Of a stretch of 64,000 nucleotides of DNA, positions 1 through 8,415 are shown one piece after another. The notes beneath the pieces are model-generated. The model saw nothing but the letters and a program-made list of their open reading frames with translations, did no database searches and was not told the DNA's origin. Both the position numbers and the translations under genes were made by a program. Source of the DNA: JACKIP01 sp963710165 (GTDB taxonomy: Bacteria > Pseudomonadota > Alphaproteobacteria > Micavibrionales > Micavibrionaceae). The stretch is taken from positions 744,001-808,000 of the forward strand of contig CAVPYZ010000004.1 of the NCBI GenBank assembly GCA_963710165.1. Reading direction: 5' to 3'. Every line of letters starts with the position of its first letter. The first letter of the stretch is position 1.

Positions 1-1
1 G

Positions 2-268
2 TTAAGTTATGCATTATTAACTATTATTACGGGAGCGAGCGATCCTCTTTATACACTTAAAGAGGGTACTCAAATTCCTGATATAGCATGGGATATATAT
101 ACAGGCATTTTAATTTTACTAGCTATTCTACTGATTGGTTATTCGATACATCAATATAAGAATAAGAAACCGATACTATTATTTTCACTAATACATGTTC
201 CTATATTTGCTGCGGGGCTTATTCTTTCAGCATACATTGGTTCGTTCTATTTTCCATTCCGTCTGTAA
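2..268 (+). CDS. C-terminal end of an integral membrane protein (5' truncated by window)
   Basis: An open frame enters from the left edge and stops at TAA 266-268, leaving 88 codons. The visible part has a short hydrophobic start, a polar loop (SDPLYTLKEGTQIPD), then two clear membrane segments separated by a basic HQYKNKK turn. The C-terminus is YFPFRL. I do not recognise the family. It is followed by about 80 bp before the LON-domain gene. The real start lies outside the window. Confidence 0.6.
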   Translation, partial: LSYALLTIITGASDPLYTLKEGTQIPDIAWDIYTGILILLAILLIGYSIHQYKNKKPILLFSLIHVPIFAAGLILSAYIGSFYFPFRL

Positions 269-347
269 CAGAAGTGAATACAAAGACCTTTCGGAGTTGC
301 AAAGTTAGGCACTTTCTTTTTTACCGCCGAATCCTACATTTGTATCT

Positions 348-986
348 ATGGCACAAACAGAAGAGCAGGCACATAAACAGGCGAAACTTCCGGCAACACT
401 TCCGTTGTTTCCGCTGACAGGGGCACTGCTTTTACCTCATGCTCAACTTCCCCTGAATATTTTCGAACCGCGTTATCTTGATATGGTGAATGACGCGCTG
501 CGTACGGATCGTTTGATTGGTATGGTGCAAACACATGATGCGGACGGCGCGGCGAGATTATATGGTATTGGCTGTGCGGGACGCATTACATCCTTTGACG
601 AGACAGAAGATGGTCGCTATTTAATCACATTAACGGGGCAAAGCCGTTTTCGCATTTCACAGGAAATGGACAGCATGACAAAATACCGTCGTGCCAAGGT
701 TGAATGGTCAGAGTTTTCGGATGATTTTTCCTATACGGGTTGTTTCGGTTTTAAAAAAGATGTCTTTTTTAGCGTGTTGAAAGAATATTTCGAGCGTCAA
801 AATCTGGATATGGATTTTGATATCCTGTATGACGCCCCCGATGAGAAAATAATTTCCGCACTATCTATGATTTGTCCGTTTGAGCCGAGCGAAAAGCAAG
901 CCTTACTGGAAGCTCCGTGCTGTAAGTCTCGCGGTGATATTTTACAAGCAATGCTAGAGATAGAAATACACCAAAAAAATCTTTGA
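348..986 (+). CDS. LON peptidase substrate-binding (LON N-terminal) domain protein
   Basis: 212 aa. The N-terminal motif PLFPLTGALLLPHAQLPLNI followed by FEPRYLDMV is the classic opening of the stand-alone LON N-domain family, seen next to Trm112-type genes in many alphaproteobacteria, as here. There is no ATPase or Ser-Lys protease domain, so it is a substrate-binding type domain and not Lon protease. The GRI(T)SF and LTGQSRFRI segments fit the family beta-barrel core. The helical C-terminal half ends in a hydrophilic tail. The precise role of the family is not established. The start is the ATG at 348. Confidence 0.85.
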   Translation: MAQTEEQAHKQAKLPATLPLFPLTGALLLPHAQLPLNIFEPRYLDMVNDALRTDRLIGMVQTHDADGAARLYGIGCAGRITSFDETEDGRYLITLTGQSRFRISQEMDSMTKYRRAKVEWSEFSDDFSYTGCFGFKKDVFFSVLKEYFERQNLDMDFDILYDAPDEKIISALSMICPFEPSEKQALLEAPCCKSRGDILQAMLEIEIHQKNL

Positions 987-1054
987 GAAACACACAATCA
1001 TTATAATATAAATAGTTCTTGAAAATGGCACGTTAATTGAATTAAGGTCTAGTC

Positions 1055-1261
1055 ATGGCAGATATCCATCCAAAGTTATTAGAATTGTTAGTTTGTCCTT
1101 TGACTAAGACAACTCTTCGCTATGACAGAGATGCGCAGGAATTAATTTCCGAAGCCGCCGGCTTGGCCTATCCGATTTAGGACGGCATTCCGGTGATGAT
1201 ACCTGCCGAAGCCAGATCAATCGATTTGAATAATACAGAAGGTCGCGGCACTAGCGGTTAA
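1055..1261 (+). pseudogene. Trm112 family protein (YcaR-like) with in-frame TAG
   Basis: Reading from ATG 1055 gives MADIHPKLLELLVCPLTK, then TLRYDRDAQELIS, then AGLAYPI, a very typical small Trm112-like protein. Codon 42 (1178-1180) is TAG, exactly where the family continues with a residue before DGIPVM. The frame continues after the stop as DGIPVMIPAEARSID and ends at TAA 1259-1261, 68 codons in all. This is a nonsense mutation (CAG or AAG to TAG), a base-call error or a readthrough site. Neighbouring genes use TAG as a normal stop (leuA does), which argues against recoding. Confidence 0.75.
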
Positions 1262-1266
1262 CCCTC

Positions 1267-1317
1267 ATGATGTATCAACTTACTCTTCTCTCACTCCTTC
1301 GACTTATCCGCCCCTGA
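1267..1317 (+). CDS. leu leader peptide (putative attenuation peptide)
   Basis: A 16-codon frame starting ATGATG and ending TGA at 1315-1317 reads MMYQLTLLSLLRLIRP. Six of 16 residues are leucine, concentrated in codons 5-13. It lies about 160 bp upstream of leuA, and its stop codon sits inside the alternative hairpins described in the next entry. Leucine-rich leader peptides controlling leuA by ribosome-mediated attenuation are well known in proteobacteria. No strong ribosome binding site is visible, which lowers confidence. Confidence 0.55.
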   Translation: MMYQLTLLSLLRLIRP

Positions 1318-1363
1318 TCGGGTTATGCGGAAGTTTTTCCTTTTCCACCTTTCAGGGGTTTTT
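1308..1363 (+). promoter_or_regulatory. Putative leuA transcription attenuator
   Basis: Two mutually exclusive structures can be drawn. CCGC at 1308-1311 pairs with GCGG at 1327-1330, with an inner CCC/GGG. Alternatively CCCCTGA at 1311-1317 pairs with TCAGGGG at 1352-1358, directly followed by TTTTT at 1359-1363, a terminator-like arrangement. Both overlap the end of the leucine-rich leader peptide. This is the expected geometry for leucine-sensing attenuation upstream of leuA, although the terminator loop is long (34 nt). Confidence 0.45.
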
Positions 1364-1478
1364 CAACAGTCATACACAGAATATCGTCTTCGTAATGCGC
1401 GGAAAGTGAAATATTCAAACAGATTACCGCTTTCATCGTTATGACGATTAGTTTTAAAATAAGAAAAGAGAATATAAA

Positions 1479-3035
1479 ATGCCAAATACACAAGAATAAC
1501 AACCAAGTCATAATTTTTGATACAACCTTACGCGATGGGGAACAATCGCCCGGTTGTTCCATGAATTTGGATGAGAAAATGAAAATTGCCGCCTTTTGGA
1601 TGCGATGGGCGTTGACGTGATTGAGGCGGGTTTTCCCATCGCTTCACCAGGGGATTTTGAAGCGGTTCAGACAATTGCCAATACATTGCAAAATTCCGTT
1701 GTCTGCGGTTTGGCACGTGCCAAGGCAGGCGACATTGATAGTGCGGGAGAGGCATTGAAAAAAGCCAAAAAACCACGTATTCACACATTTATTTCGACCA
1801 GTCCCTCTCACATGAAATACCAGTTGAAAATGACACCCGATCAGGTGTTCGAGGATGTAAAATCCAGCGTCACGCGCGCGCGCAATTTGTGCGATAACAT
1901 CGAATGGTCTGGAATGGATGCTACGCGCTCTGACTTTGATTTTTTGTGTAAATGTATTGAAGCCGCTATTTCATGCGGGGCAACCACGGTAAATATTCCC
2001 GATACTGTGGGCTTTGCAGAACCGCAGGAATATGCCGACCTGATCAAAAATATTCAAAATACCGTACCGAATATCGATAAGGCGATCATTTCCACACATT
2101 GTCACAATGATCTGGGCTTAGCGGTTGCCAATTCTTTAGCGGGGGTTAAAGCAGGCGCACGCCAGATTGAATGCACCATTAACGGTATAGGGGAGCGCGC
2201 GGGTAATGCGGCATTGGAAGAAATTGTTATGGCGCTGAAGGTGCGCGGCGATGTTATGCCGTATCAAACTAATATCGATTCCACGATGATTACAAAAATG
2301 TCACGTACACTTTCCACGACAATCGGGTTTAATGTCCAGCCTAATAAAGCCATCGTCGGGGCGAATGCTTTCGCGCATGAAAGCGGTATTCACCAAGACG
2401 GCGTATTAAAACATGCCGAAACTTATGAAATCATGACGCCTGAATCCGTCGGACTAACCAAATCCAATTTGGTATTGGGCAAGCATTCCGGTCGTCATGC
2501 CTTGAAAGAAAAATTGAAGGAAATGGGGTATGAGCTTGGCGATAATGCGTTTCAGGATTTATTCGCGCGTTTCAAAAAACTAGCCGACCAGAAAAAAGAA
2601 CTTGAAGATAATGACATCATCGCCTTGATTGAAGATGAAGTCGCAACCGAGCATAATAAAATACAATTTGTGTCTCTCCAAATTCAAGCAGGAACGGAAG
2701 GCCCTCAAATTGCGGATTTGAAGCTGTCAGTCAACGGGGCTGAGCAATCTGTTAAGGTTGAAGGCAACGGTCCCGTGGACGCCATCTTTAAAGCTATTCG
2801 CGAGATTTGCCCGCACGAAGGCGCCGCACTACAGCTTTATCAGGTTCATGCGGTTACCGGAGGTACCGACGCACAGGCAGAGGTTACGGTTCGTCTGGAA
2901 GAGGATGGCAAAACCGTGAATGGTCAAGGTGCAGACTCCGATACGCTTGTCGCATCAGCCCGCGCGTATGTTCACGCACTCAATAAGCTACTTTCAAAGC
3001 GGGAGAAAACAAAGCCTGTGGAGGATGTCTCTTAG
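1479..3035 (+). pseudogene. leuA: 2-isopropylmalate synthase, frameshifted near the N-terminus
   Basis: LeuA condenses acetyl-CoA with 2-oxoisovalerate, the first committed step of leucine synthesis. The conserved IIFDTTLRDGEQSPG opening is visible at about 1509-1556. The main frame (TTG at 1596 onward, 479 aa) continues with DAMGVDVIEAGFPIASPGDF, HCHNDLGLA, NGIGERAGNA and the LeuA regulatory domain. The two parts are in different frames: near 1592-1595 one base is missing (AA-LLDAMG restored by one extra C). The likeliest start, ATG 1479 after AAGAGA, needs a second indel near 1497. Otherwise the 5' frame is open from ATG 1441. Real decay or sequencing error cannot be told apart here. Confidence 0.85.
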
Positions 3036-3106
3036 ACTTCTTTTACAAATCAACGGAACCTAAAAATTTATAATTCGTTTTATTAGAAATTAATAAAGGA
3101 ATTATC

Positions 3107-3527
3107 ATGAGCCACTTAGATTTAAAAGATATCAGCGAAATAATCCGTAAGATAGACATTTGTATGATGGGAACATTACACGATAAAGGAAGGATTGAAA
3201 GTCGTCCTATGAGTAATAATCGGGATGTAAATTTTGAGGGTGACTGTCATTTTTTTGCTCTTCAAGATTCCGGCGCAGTCGTAGATATAAAACAAAATCC
3301 TCAAACATGCCTCTCTTATGTTGGTGACGATCACACTTATGTTTCTATCTCGGGTAAAAGCGATTTAATTAAGAGATAAGAATGTTATGAAGGATCACTG
3401 GATTAGCGATTTGGAAAAATGGTTTGAAAAAGGCATAGATACAGAAGGTCTGACGCTAATACATGTAAAAGCCGAACATATAAAATACTGGAAAGATATG
3501 AAGGAAGGAGAGATAGACGTTAAATAG
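3107..3527 (+). pseudogene. Pyridoxamine 5'-phosphate oxidase-like (general stress) protein, frameshifted
   Basis: The first 90 codons read MSHLDLKDISEIIRKIDICMMGT, then SRPMSNNRDVNFEGDCHFF, typical of the small FMN-binding split-barrel general-stress family. The frame stops at TAA 3377. Skipping one A at about 3374 restores DKNVMKDHWISDLEKWFEKGID, then TEGLTLIHVKAEHIKYW, ending at TAG 3525-3527. That is exactly the expected C-terminus, with its LEKWF and YW motifs. So this is a single gene of about 140 codons with a one-base insertion. RBS AAAGGAATTATC precedes the ATG. Confidence 0.75.
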
Positions 3528-3531
3528 CTTT

Positions 3532-4417
3532 TTAATTACTATCCTTTGCAATGTCTGTTGGTTCGGCCTTTGAACCGGTTATTTTTTCCTGAAAAAGCTT
3601 TGTGGTTTCGGCACCCATCAGCAACGACATACAGGAATAGAAAACCCAGATCATAATCAGGATAATTGATCCGGCGGCCCCAAAGGTTGTTTGTGGCTGC
3701 GCCGTTTCAAAGTAATATTTCAGGGCATATTCCCCCGATCATAAAGATACAGGCAGACACAAATCCTCCGCGAAAAGCGCATGACCACACGATCTTTACA
3801 TCTGGTAGGACCTTAAAAATAACGGTGAATAACAAGGTAACTGTTATAAATGAGAGTAAGAAATTGGTTGTCTCTATTGCTTGTAGCCACATGTCTGAAA
3901 ATTGCTCTGAAAACCATTCAACAAGAAATGTGACAAAAGTTGTCATGAGCAAAGACGTAAGTAGAACAAATCCGACGGTAATAATAACGCCTAGCGATAT
4001 CATTCGATCAAGAATAAAACGCAATATACCTGCCGATTTGCGGACTTCTATCTCCCAGATATTATTAAGCGAGCGTTGTAACTGCACAAACAGTCCTGTT
4101 GCGCCCAGCAATAACGTCAATACCCCGATGGCCACGGCGAGCAAACTGCTATCCTGCACCTGCATATTATAGATAATTTGATAAATGTTATTCGTCGCAT
4201 CTTCGCTTAACATAGTACTCAGTTGTGCGCTGACCTTCTCTTTCACCTCTTCTTTTTCCAGAAAAAATGCAGAAATACCTGTAAAAATTATTAATAAACC
4301 GGGTAACGAAAAAATGGCGTAATAGGCGGCCGCCGCGCTTTGTGTGAACGGATCATGACTCAGCCAGCTTTTGAGAATTTTTTTAGTATTCGAAAATGTG
4401 GAAAATAATAAATTCAT
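3532..4417 (-). pseudogene. YihY/BrkB (RNase BN-like) family membrane protein, frameshifted
   Basis: The reading frame 4417-3707 encodes a six-helix-type membrane protein starting MNLLFSTFSNTKKILKSW with AAAAYYAIFSLPGLL and GATGLFVQLQRSLNNIWE, hallmarks of the YihY/BrkB family. It then drifts into ICPEILL and stops. Removing one base from the C5 run at 3732-3736 (G5 on the coding strand) restores IGEYALKYYFETAQPQTTFGA, then AAGSIILIMIWVFYSC, the conserved last part, ending at 3532. The gene is single and frameshifted near codon 228. Function of the family is uncertain, and the old RNase BN assignment is not supported. Confidence 0.75.
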
Positions 4418-4473
4418 TTATAATTCGTTTGAGGCGTTATAAATCTGGTGGATATAAAATCAAATAGAGATTT

Positions 4474-4549
4474 TGGTGGAGTCGAAGAGTTTCGAACTCT
4501 CGACCTTCTCGCTGCCAGCGAGACGCTCTACCAACTGAGCTACGACCCC
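4474..4549 (-). tRNA. tRNA-Ala(GGC)
   Basis: On the minus strand a 76-nt cloverleaf runs from GGGGTCG (acceptor) through AGCTCAGTTGGTAGAGC (D-arm) and the anticodon stem TCTCG/CGAGA with loop CTGGCAG (anticodon GGC). It then has a GTTCGAA T-loop and CGACTCC plus an encoded ACCA end. It is intact and forms the left boundary of the prophage. Its 5' half and upstream sequence lie inside the left attachment repeat, so its current upstream DNA is phage-derived. Confidence 0.95.
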
Positions 4550-4553
4550 ATAA
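4510..4553. repeat. attL: 44-bp prophage attachment repeat in tRNA-Ala
   Basis: The 44 bp here are identical to 42130-42173. The repeat covers the 5' half of the tRNA (through the anticodon loop) plus a few bases upstream. The complete tRNA is kept on this side. The copy at 42130 holds only the 5' half and is a scar. This defines the prophage ends. Confidence 0.92.
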
Positions 4554-4603
4554 GCCTTTAATTAACTTGCATCCAGACATTACACGCTTTCCATTTATGC
4601 CTT

Positions 4604-4630
4604 TATGGGGCGGTGTTCGGGGCGGTGTTA
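4604..4630. promoter_or_regulatory. Candidate integrase arm-type sites, left
   Basis: Directly after the integrase stop lie two GGGGCGGT repeats, each 8 bp, spaced about 13 bp apart. The same double motif, in the same orientation, occurs at 42025-42051 close to attR. Paired short repeats just inside both attachment sites are what arm-type integrase binding sites look like. The binding itself is inferred. Confidence 0.45.
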
Positions 4631-5655
4631 TCATCGTGACTTCCTTTCTTTTAGGTAATTGGGACTTAAATGTCCATAGGTTTTTTCAACCATATTCGAG
4701 GTTGTATGCCCCATCATTTTAGCTACTGCATGGATTGGCGTATCGCTTATTACTTCCCATGTAGCAAAGGTATGTCGTAGAACATGGGGAAATATATGGG
4801 GCATATCCGCTTTGTTCTTTAAAGTATTAAAAGCCTTCTTTATGTCTTTGATATGCCCCTTTTTATTGGGGAAAACATAACCAATATCAGTGCCATATTT
4901 TTTAGCCCATTTTAGCGTCGTCATTAATCGTTGAGAAATTGGCACAATAGAGCGGCCTTTAATTTTTGAAACCTCTCCCCGCTTGTAGTTAATAAACCCT
5001 CTTTTCAAATCTATATCAGACCACTTTAACCCTAAAACTGCGCTCTTTCTTGCCCCTGTATGCAAGGATATTAATAGGAATAAAGGCATATATGGGGGAC
5101 TGGTGCGACGAGCTGTAAGTACAAGCTTTGCCGCTTCCGACTTCGTAAGAAAAACCTCCCTTGGTTTGCTTGGGGATGGCAACCAAGATTTTTTAAATAC
5201 GTTAGTGACTTCTTCATCATAACAAAACTTCAAAGCTGCATTAAGGTGTTGAAGGTATCTCCGAGCCGTATCGTTAGAAATTGGTTTGGGGCGGTTTTTA
5301 TTTAATCCGGCTATGTACTTCGTCGTATTTGCCCGATTAACCTCTGATATATCCAGATTAGACCAGAACTCTTTTAATTGCCTATGAATTGATAGGGCTT
5401 TCTTGGGGATGCTGTAGTTGGTATATGATGTAATAAATAATGTGCCAATATCTCGCCTATCAGGATCTTATCCGTGTTACGTTTTGTTCCAAATTTCCTT
5501 TCAAGGATGATTTCGGCAAGCGCGACATCAGCATCTTCTCTGCTGCCGTAGCCTGTGCTAAGCCGCTTACGCTTTCCATGTCTGTATTCAATGACTTCGT
5601 AAGTTTCTCTATCTGTTCTTTTAACGACTTTAGGCGGTTGCTTTTGCTTTGGCAT
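4631..5655 (-). pseudogene. Tyrosine integrase, frameshifted
   Basis: The N-terminal frame (5655-5374) begins MPKQKQPPKVVKRTDRETYE, an arm-binding-like domain. The C-terminal frame (to 4631) has the catalytic core: HTGARKSAVLGLKWSDID (catalytic Arg), HVLRHTFAT (HxxR) and LMGHTT-like MMGHTTSNMVEKTYGH (Tyr). Between them, reading frame 3 gives a continuous SIPKKALSIHRQLKEFW, then VNRANTTKYIAGL, then TARRYLQHLNAALKFCYDEE, which joins both parts. One base is missing around 5405-5425, near the G4 run at 5405-5408. If real, the prophage cannot excise by its own integrase. Confidence 0.85.
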
Positions 5656-5825
5656 TTTTTTCTCTCCACGTATTCAAGTACGTCATCGCGTTCAATTCTT
5701 ATTCTCTTAGGAGAAATAGGAACATTTGTTATTTCATCATCCTTACATAGCTGCTTTACAACTTTGACAGGGATTTGCAAATAATCAGCGACAATTTCCG
5801 GTGTGCATATATCAGGTAAACTCAT
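5460..5825 (-). CDS. HTH excisionase-like protein (3' end uncertain)
   Basis: The first 55 residues, with TPEIVADYLQIPVKVVKQLC and PISPKRIRIERDDVLEYVER, look like a MerR-type winged helix used by phage excisionases. The remaining frame overlaps the integrase gene by about 195 bp, which is unusual. A run of seven A (T7 at 5655-5661) sits just where the HTH should end. With six A the protein would stop soon after as KNAKAKATA, so the long tail may be an artefact. Its ATG overlaps the preceding stop (ATGA). Confidence 0.6.
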   Translation of the reverse strand: MSLPDICTPEIVADYLQIPVKVVKQLCKDDEITNVPISPKRIRIERDDVLEYVERKKCQSKSNRLKSLKEQIEKLTKSLNTDMESVSGLAQATAAEKMLMSRLPKSSLKGNLEQNVTRIRS

Positions 5826-5974
5826 TGTATTGCACCCCCTCTTTTAACATCACGATTAGAGCGTTCTCCATTGGAGGAGGGGCTATCACACACAACAGAA
5901 TTGTCACCGACGATTGGCCGTGATGCCCCTCCACCATTAGAGACTGCCAGATTAGGGAATATTGATTTATACAT
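5822..5974 (-). CDS. Small phage protein of unknown function (50 aa)
   Basis: An open frame from ATG 5974 to TGA 5822-5824 begins MYKSIFPNLAVSNGGGASRP. Its start overlaps the stop of the upstream gene and its stop overlaps the start of the excisionase-like gene (ATGA), so it sits in a chain of translationally coupled genes. No domain is recognised. It is Gly/Ser/Asn-rich and hydrophilic. Confidence 0.5.
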   Translation of the reverse strand: MYKSIFPNLAVSNGGGASRPIVGDNSVVCDSPSSNGERSNRDVKRGGAIQ

Positions 5975-6392
5975 TATAAGCCTTCCATCTTCCAAACTTT
6001 GATTGCAGCTCTTTAAATTTTACTCCCGGAGCGGTATCTGCAACTATCTCCGCGCATGACATAACCCTGCAATAATCCTCAATAACCTCTTCTGACCACT
6101 CACGCGCTCCAGTATCTTTTAAATGTGTAAATTCTGTTTTTAAAAACTCTCGTACGCGCTCGTCTTTTGCCATCATTTTAGCTTGCTGTGCATAGCTAAC
6201 TGGCTTTGATGCCTTTTGAATATTAAGCCTCACCACAGCTACAGGTATTTCTTCCCCTGGCGTTGGATAACCAAGTGTATTTAATGCTTTTTGCGCTTGC
6301 TCAACAGGCACTTCAATTTTAAGAACCATAACCGAACGGCTTTTAATGTTCTGTATGTCTGCAAAGTTGCCCTGAATTACTGCCTCATCCAT
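5967..6392 (-). CDS. Phage hypothetical protein
   Basis: 141 aa, starting MDEAVIQGNFADIQNIKSRS. The ATG at 6392 overlaps the end of the HNH-like gene and is preferred over an upstream in-frame start that would overlap it more deeply. The body contains IPVAVVRLN, a helical centre and an end FKELQSKFGRWKAYNV. The ending resembles phage proteins found next to SSB and recombination genes, but I do not recognise a family. It belongs to the leftward early operon. Confidence 0.6.
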   Translation of the reverse strand: MDEAVIQGNFADIQNIKSRSVMVLKIEVPVEQAQKALNTLGYPTPGEEIPVAVVRLNIQKASKPVSYAQQAKMMAKDERVREFLKTEFTHLKDTGAREWSEEVIEDYCRVMSCAEIVADTAPGVKFKELQSKFGRWKAYNV

Positions 6393-6693
6393 GTCTAAAA
6401 TCCTCCAATATTTCTCGTGCCATCCATTCGTCGCCTGTATTCTCAAATAACCTAATAGCAAAGTCCTTTGCCTTACTTACCCCGCCAAATGGTTTATAAA
6501 ACTTTTCCTCGGTTGTTCTGTGTTGTTCCAAATGCGTTTCAAAGTGCATCGGCACGACATACTCATCACTTGGCTTCATTCCCATTGCAAATAACCCATG
6601 ACGTATATGGCAAGCCTGTGTGCCGCCTTCCCGCCCTGTTATGATGCAGGGGAGGGAGGCGATAAACATCAAGTGCTTGCGGCTACGTATCAT
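6385..6693 (-). CDS. HNH-like / DUF968-type putative nuclease
   Basis: 102 aa from ATG 6693, which overlaps the ssb stop (TAATG). The core SLPCIITGREGGTQACHIRHG, then GMKPSDEYVVPMHFETHLEQH, matches the layout of small phage HNH-type proteins (AHIRHG..KPSD..VPL...HH..QH). The second cysteine of the usual CxxC is replaced by Thr (CIIT), so zinc binding may be altered. Its place between ssb and the next gene fits a recombination or repair role. Confidence 0.65.
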   Translation of the reverse strand: MIRSRKHLMFIASLPCIITGREGGTQACHIRHGLFAMGMKPSDEYVVPMHFETHLEQHRTTEEKFYKPFGGVSKAKDFAIRLFENTGDEWMAREILEDFRHG

Positions 6694-7136
6694 TAAGCCA
6701 TCACCCACATCATAGTGTCGCTGAACGGTATGGAATCCTCAAAGTCATCAGGCGGTGTATATGCCTTCTGTGTCTGACCGCTCTCACGGCTATCAAGCAT
6801 GGTCAACTCGCCCTTGTACGGTCTTAAAACGACCTCTGTGCTGTACTTGTCCTGACCGCTTTGATCTGTCCATTTGCGCGTTTCCAGTTGCCCCTCGATA
6901 TAAACCTTCGAGCCTTTTTTAAGGTATTGCTCACACAAATTGGCAAGCGGTTCTGTGAAAATAACAACGCGGTGCCATTGAGTGTTTGACTTTTTCTCTC
7001 CTGTGTTTTTATCTTTCCAGCTTTCCGAGGTGGCAATGGATAGGTTCGCTATCTTACTGCCTTGTTGACTTTTTCTGATCTCTGGGTCATTTCCCAAATT
7101 CCCTATAATTATTACGCGATTAACAGTACCGGCCAT
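6693..7136 (-). CDS. ssb: Single-stranded DNA-binding protein
   Basis: 147 aa. MAGTVNRVIIIGNLGNDPEI, then IANLSIATSESWKDK and TQWHRVVIF, then YLKKGSKVYIEGQL is a standard OB-fold SSB. The C-terminal acidic tail is DDFEDSIPF followed by an unusual extension of about eight residues (SDTMMWVMA), so the canonical tip is not terminal as in most SSBs. The start is ATG 7136 (MAGTVN), though an ATG two codons upstream also exists. It sits with ERF and HNH-type genes in the leftward recombination module. Confidence 0.9.
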   Translation of the reverse strand: MAGTVNRVIIIGNLGNDPEIRKSQQGSKIANLSIATSESWKDKNTGEKKSNTQWHRVVIFTEPLANLCEQYLKKGSKVYIEGQLETRKWTDQSGQDKYSTEVVLRPYKGELTMLDSRESGQTQKAYTPPDDFEDSIPFSDTMMWVMA

Positions 7137-7644
7137 TTTCATCTCTTTCTCTTAAATTTCCACTTAGCGCATCTTCAAACCTATGAAGGCGCGCATGAGC
7201 AGATTTGGTTAATAGTGCTAAATTATTTTCACCGTTATTTGATTTGTTGCCATCAATGTGATGAACACATTCATCAGGCTTTAAATTTCGCCCAATTCTT
7301 TCTTCCATTAAAACAACGTGGACAGATTTTCCTTTATGTTCACCACGAGTATATTCAATGTAACCGGTAGTCTTAAGAGTTTTACCTTTAGCGTTACTAT
7401 CAGCCCACTTAAGTCTACTTTGTCTCATTTTTTCTTTAGTATTGCTGCTATGAGGAATTCTTTCTTGAAGACGAGACATTCTTCCTTGCTTTCCAGCAAG
7501 CGAGTGCGCCTCTTTAGGAGTACGTAAGCACTCTTCTTTTTTCAAAACATTTCTTATAGAAGACAATGGTATTGAGTATTTTTTATTTAGGTCTGCAATA
7601 GAGAGACCTTGCTTATAATCACTCACAAGACATTGGTTAAGCAT
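7120..7644 (-). CDS. HNH endonuclease (homing-type)
   Basis: 174 aa. The N-terminus YKQGLSIADLNKKYSIPLSS is a small HTH. The middle is basic. The C-terminus has DECVHHIDGNKSNNGENNLA, then LLTKSAHARLH, the HNH motif of free-standing phage homing endonucleases. It overlaps the ssb start by about 20 bp and separates ssb from the rest of the recombination module, consistent with a selfish insertion. Confidence 0.8.
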   Translation of the reverse strand: MLNQCLVSDYKQGLSIADLNKKYSIPLSSIRNVLKKEECLRTPKEAHSLAGKQGRMSRLQERIPHSSNTKEKMRQSRLKWADSNAKGKTLKTTGYIEYTRGEHKGKSVHVVLMEERIGRNLKPDECVHHIDGNKSNNGENNLALLTKSAHARLHRFEDALSGNLRERDENGRYC

Positions 7645-7653
7645 TATATTCTC

Positions 7654-8403
7654 CTATCTGATATTTAATGATGTTTTTTTGTGAATCTTAACGCCTACGA
7701 TCTGACGCTTACCGTCACGAACAGCCTTATTGATAGCTGTCTGAATATGATCTTCTGTGAAGTATTCTTTCAGGGCGTTCAGGTCTATTGCCGCTACTGA
7801 TTCAATCTCGCCAGTCCAAGTAATCTTTTGCGATGCACTTGCTCCCATAGACGAACGAACACGCCCTTTAACGTCTAATGCGCTTGATTGTATTGCCTGC
7901 GCTTTACCTTCACTCTGCATAGCCGCGTCCATTAAATCTTCGGCGGTATCATTTATGCCCTCGGCCTCATGCTCACGTGCTTGTTCTGCAAGGCGCTCTG
8001 CATCCTCACGTGCTTTGCGCGCTATATCTAACTGGCGTTGGCGTTCTTCTTCCTGCTTTTTAACAAGAAACACCTGCAATGGCTTTTCAGCTTTAGCCGC
8101 TAGATTCTCAATCTTGATTTCATAGTTTTTCTTCCATGTATCGGCAATGCGGCCCGCCTCAAGAAAAGGTGCTTTCTCTTTCTTGTGTGCTTCGGTGACA
8201 GACTTTTTAAGGCTTTTTACTGCCTTGATGTAATCAGTAACAGGTTGGGCTTCTTCTTCATTATTTACGACTTCTGGAATGTCTTTCTTGGAAAGCCGTC
8301 CATATTCGTCATGTAGTTTTTGGTAGTTGTCCTCTAGGCGTTGTTCTAATATTTCGCTTTCGGATGGTGGGTTATTATGCCCTATGTTTGATAATGCTTG
8401 CAT
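7654..8403 (-). CDS. Phage coiled-coil protein of recombination module
   Basis: 249 aa, starting MQALSNIGHNNPPSESEILE. A long central coiled coil (about residues 100-165, rich in Glu, Lys, Arg and Ala) is followed by a compact C-terminal domain (IDLNALKEYFTEDHIQTAIN). Proteins of this size and shape commonly sit beside ERF-type annealing proteins in phages. I recognise no catalytic residues. It is directly downstream of the ERF gene. Confidence 0.6.
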   Translation of the reverse strand: MQALSNIGHNNPPSESEILEQRLEDNYQKLHDEYGRLSKKDIPEVVNNEEEAQPVTDYIKAVKSLKKSVTEAHKKEKAPFLEAGRIADTWKKNYEIKIENLAAKAEKPLQVFLVKKQEEERQRQLDIARKAREDAERLAEQAREHEAEGINDTAEDLMDAAMQSEGKAQAIQSSALDVKGRVRSSMGASASQKITWTGEIESVAAIDLNALKEYFTEDHIQTAINKAVRDGKRQIVGVKIHKKTSLNIR

Positions 8404-8415
8404 GATGTTTCCTTT

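Noticed and set aside
3666..4172. Plus-strand ORF across YihY
   Set aside because: Antisense shadow of a recognisable membrane-protein gene.
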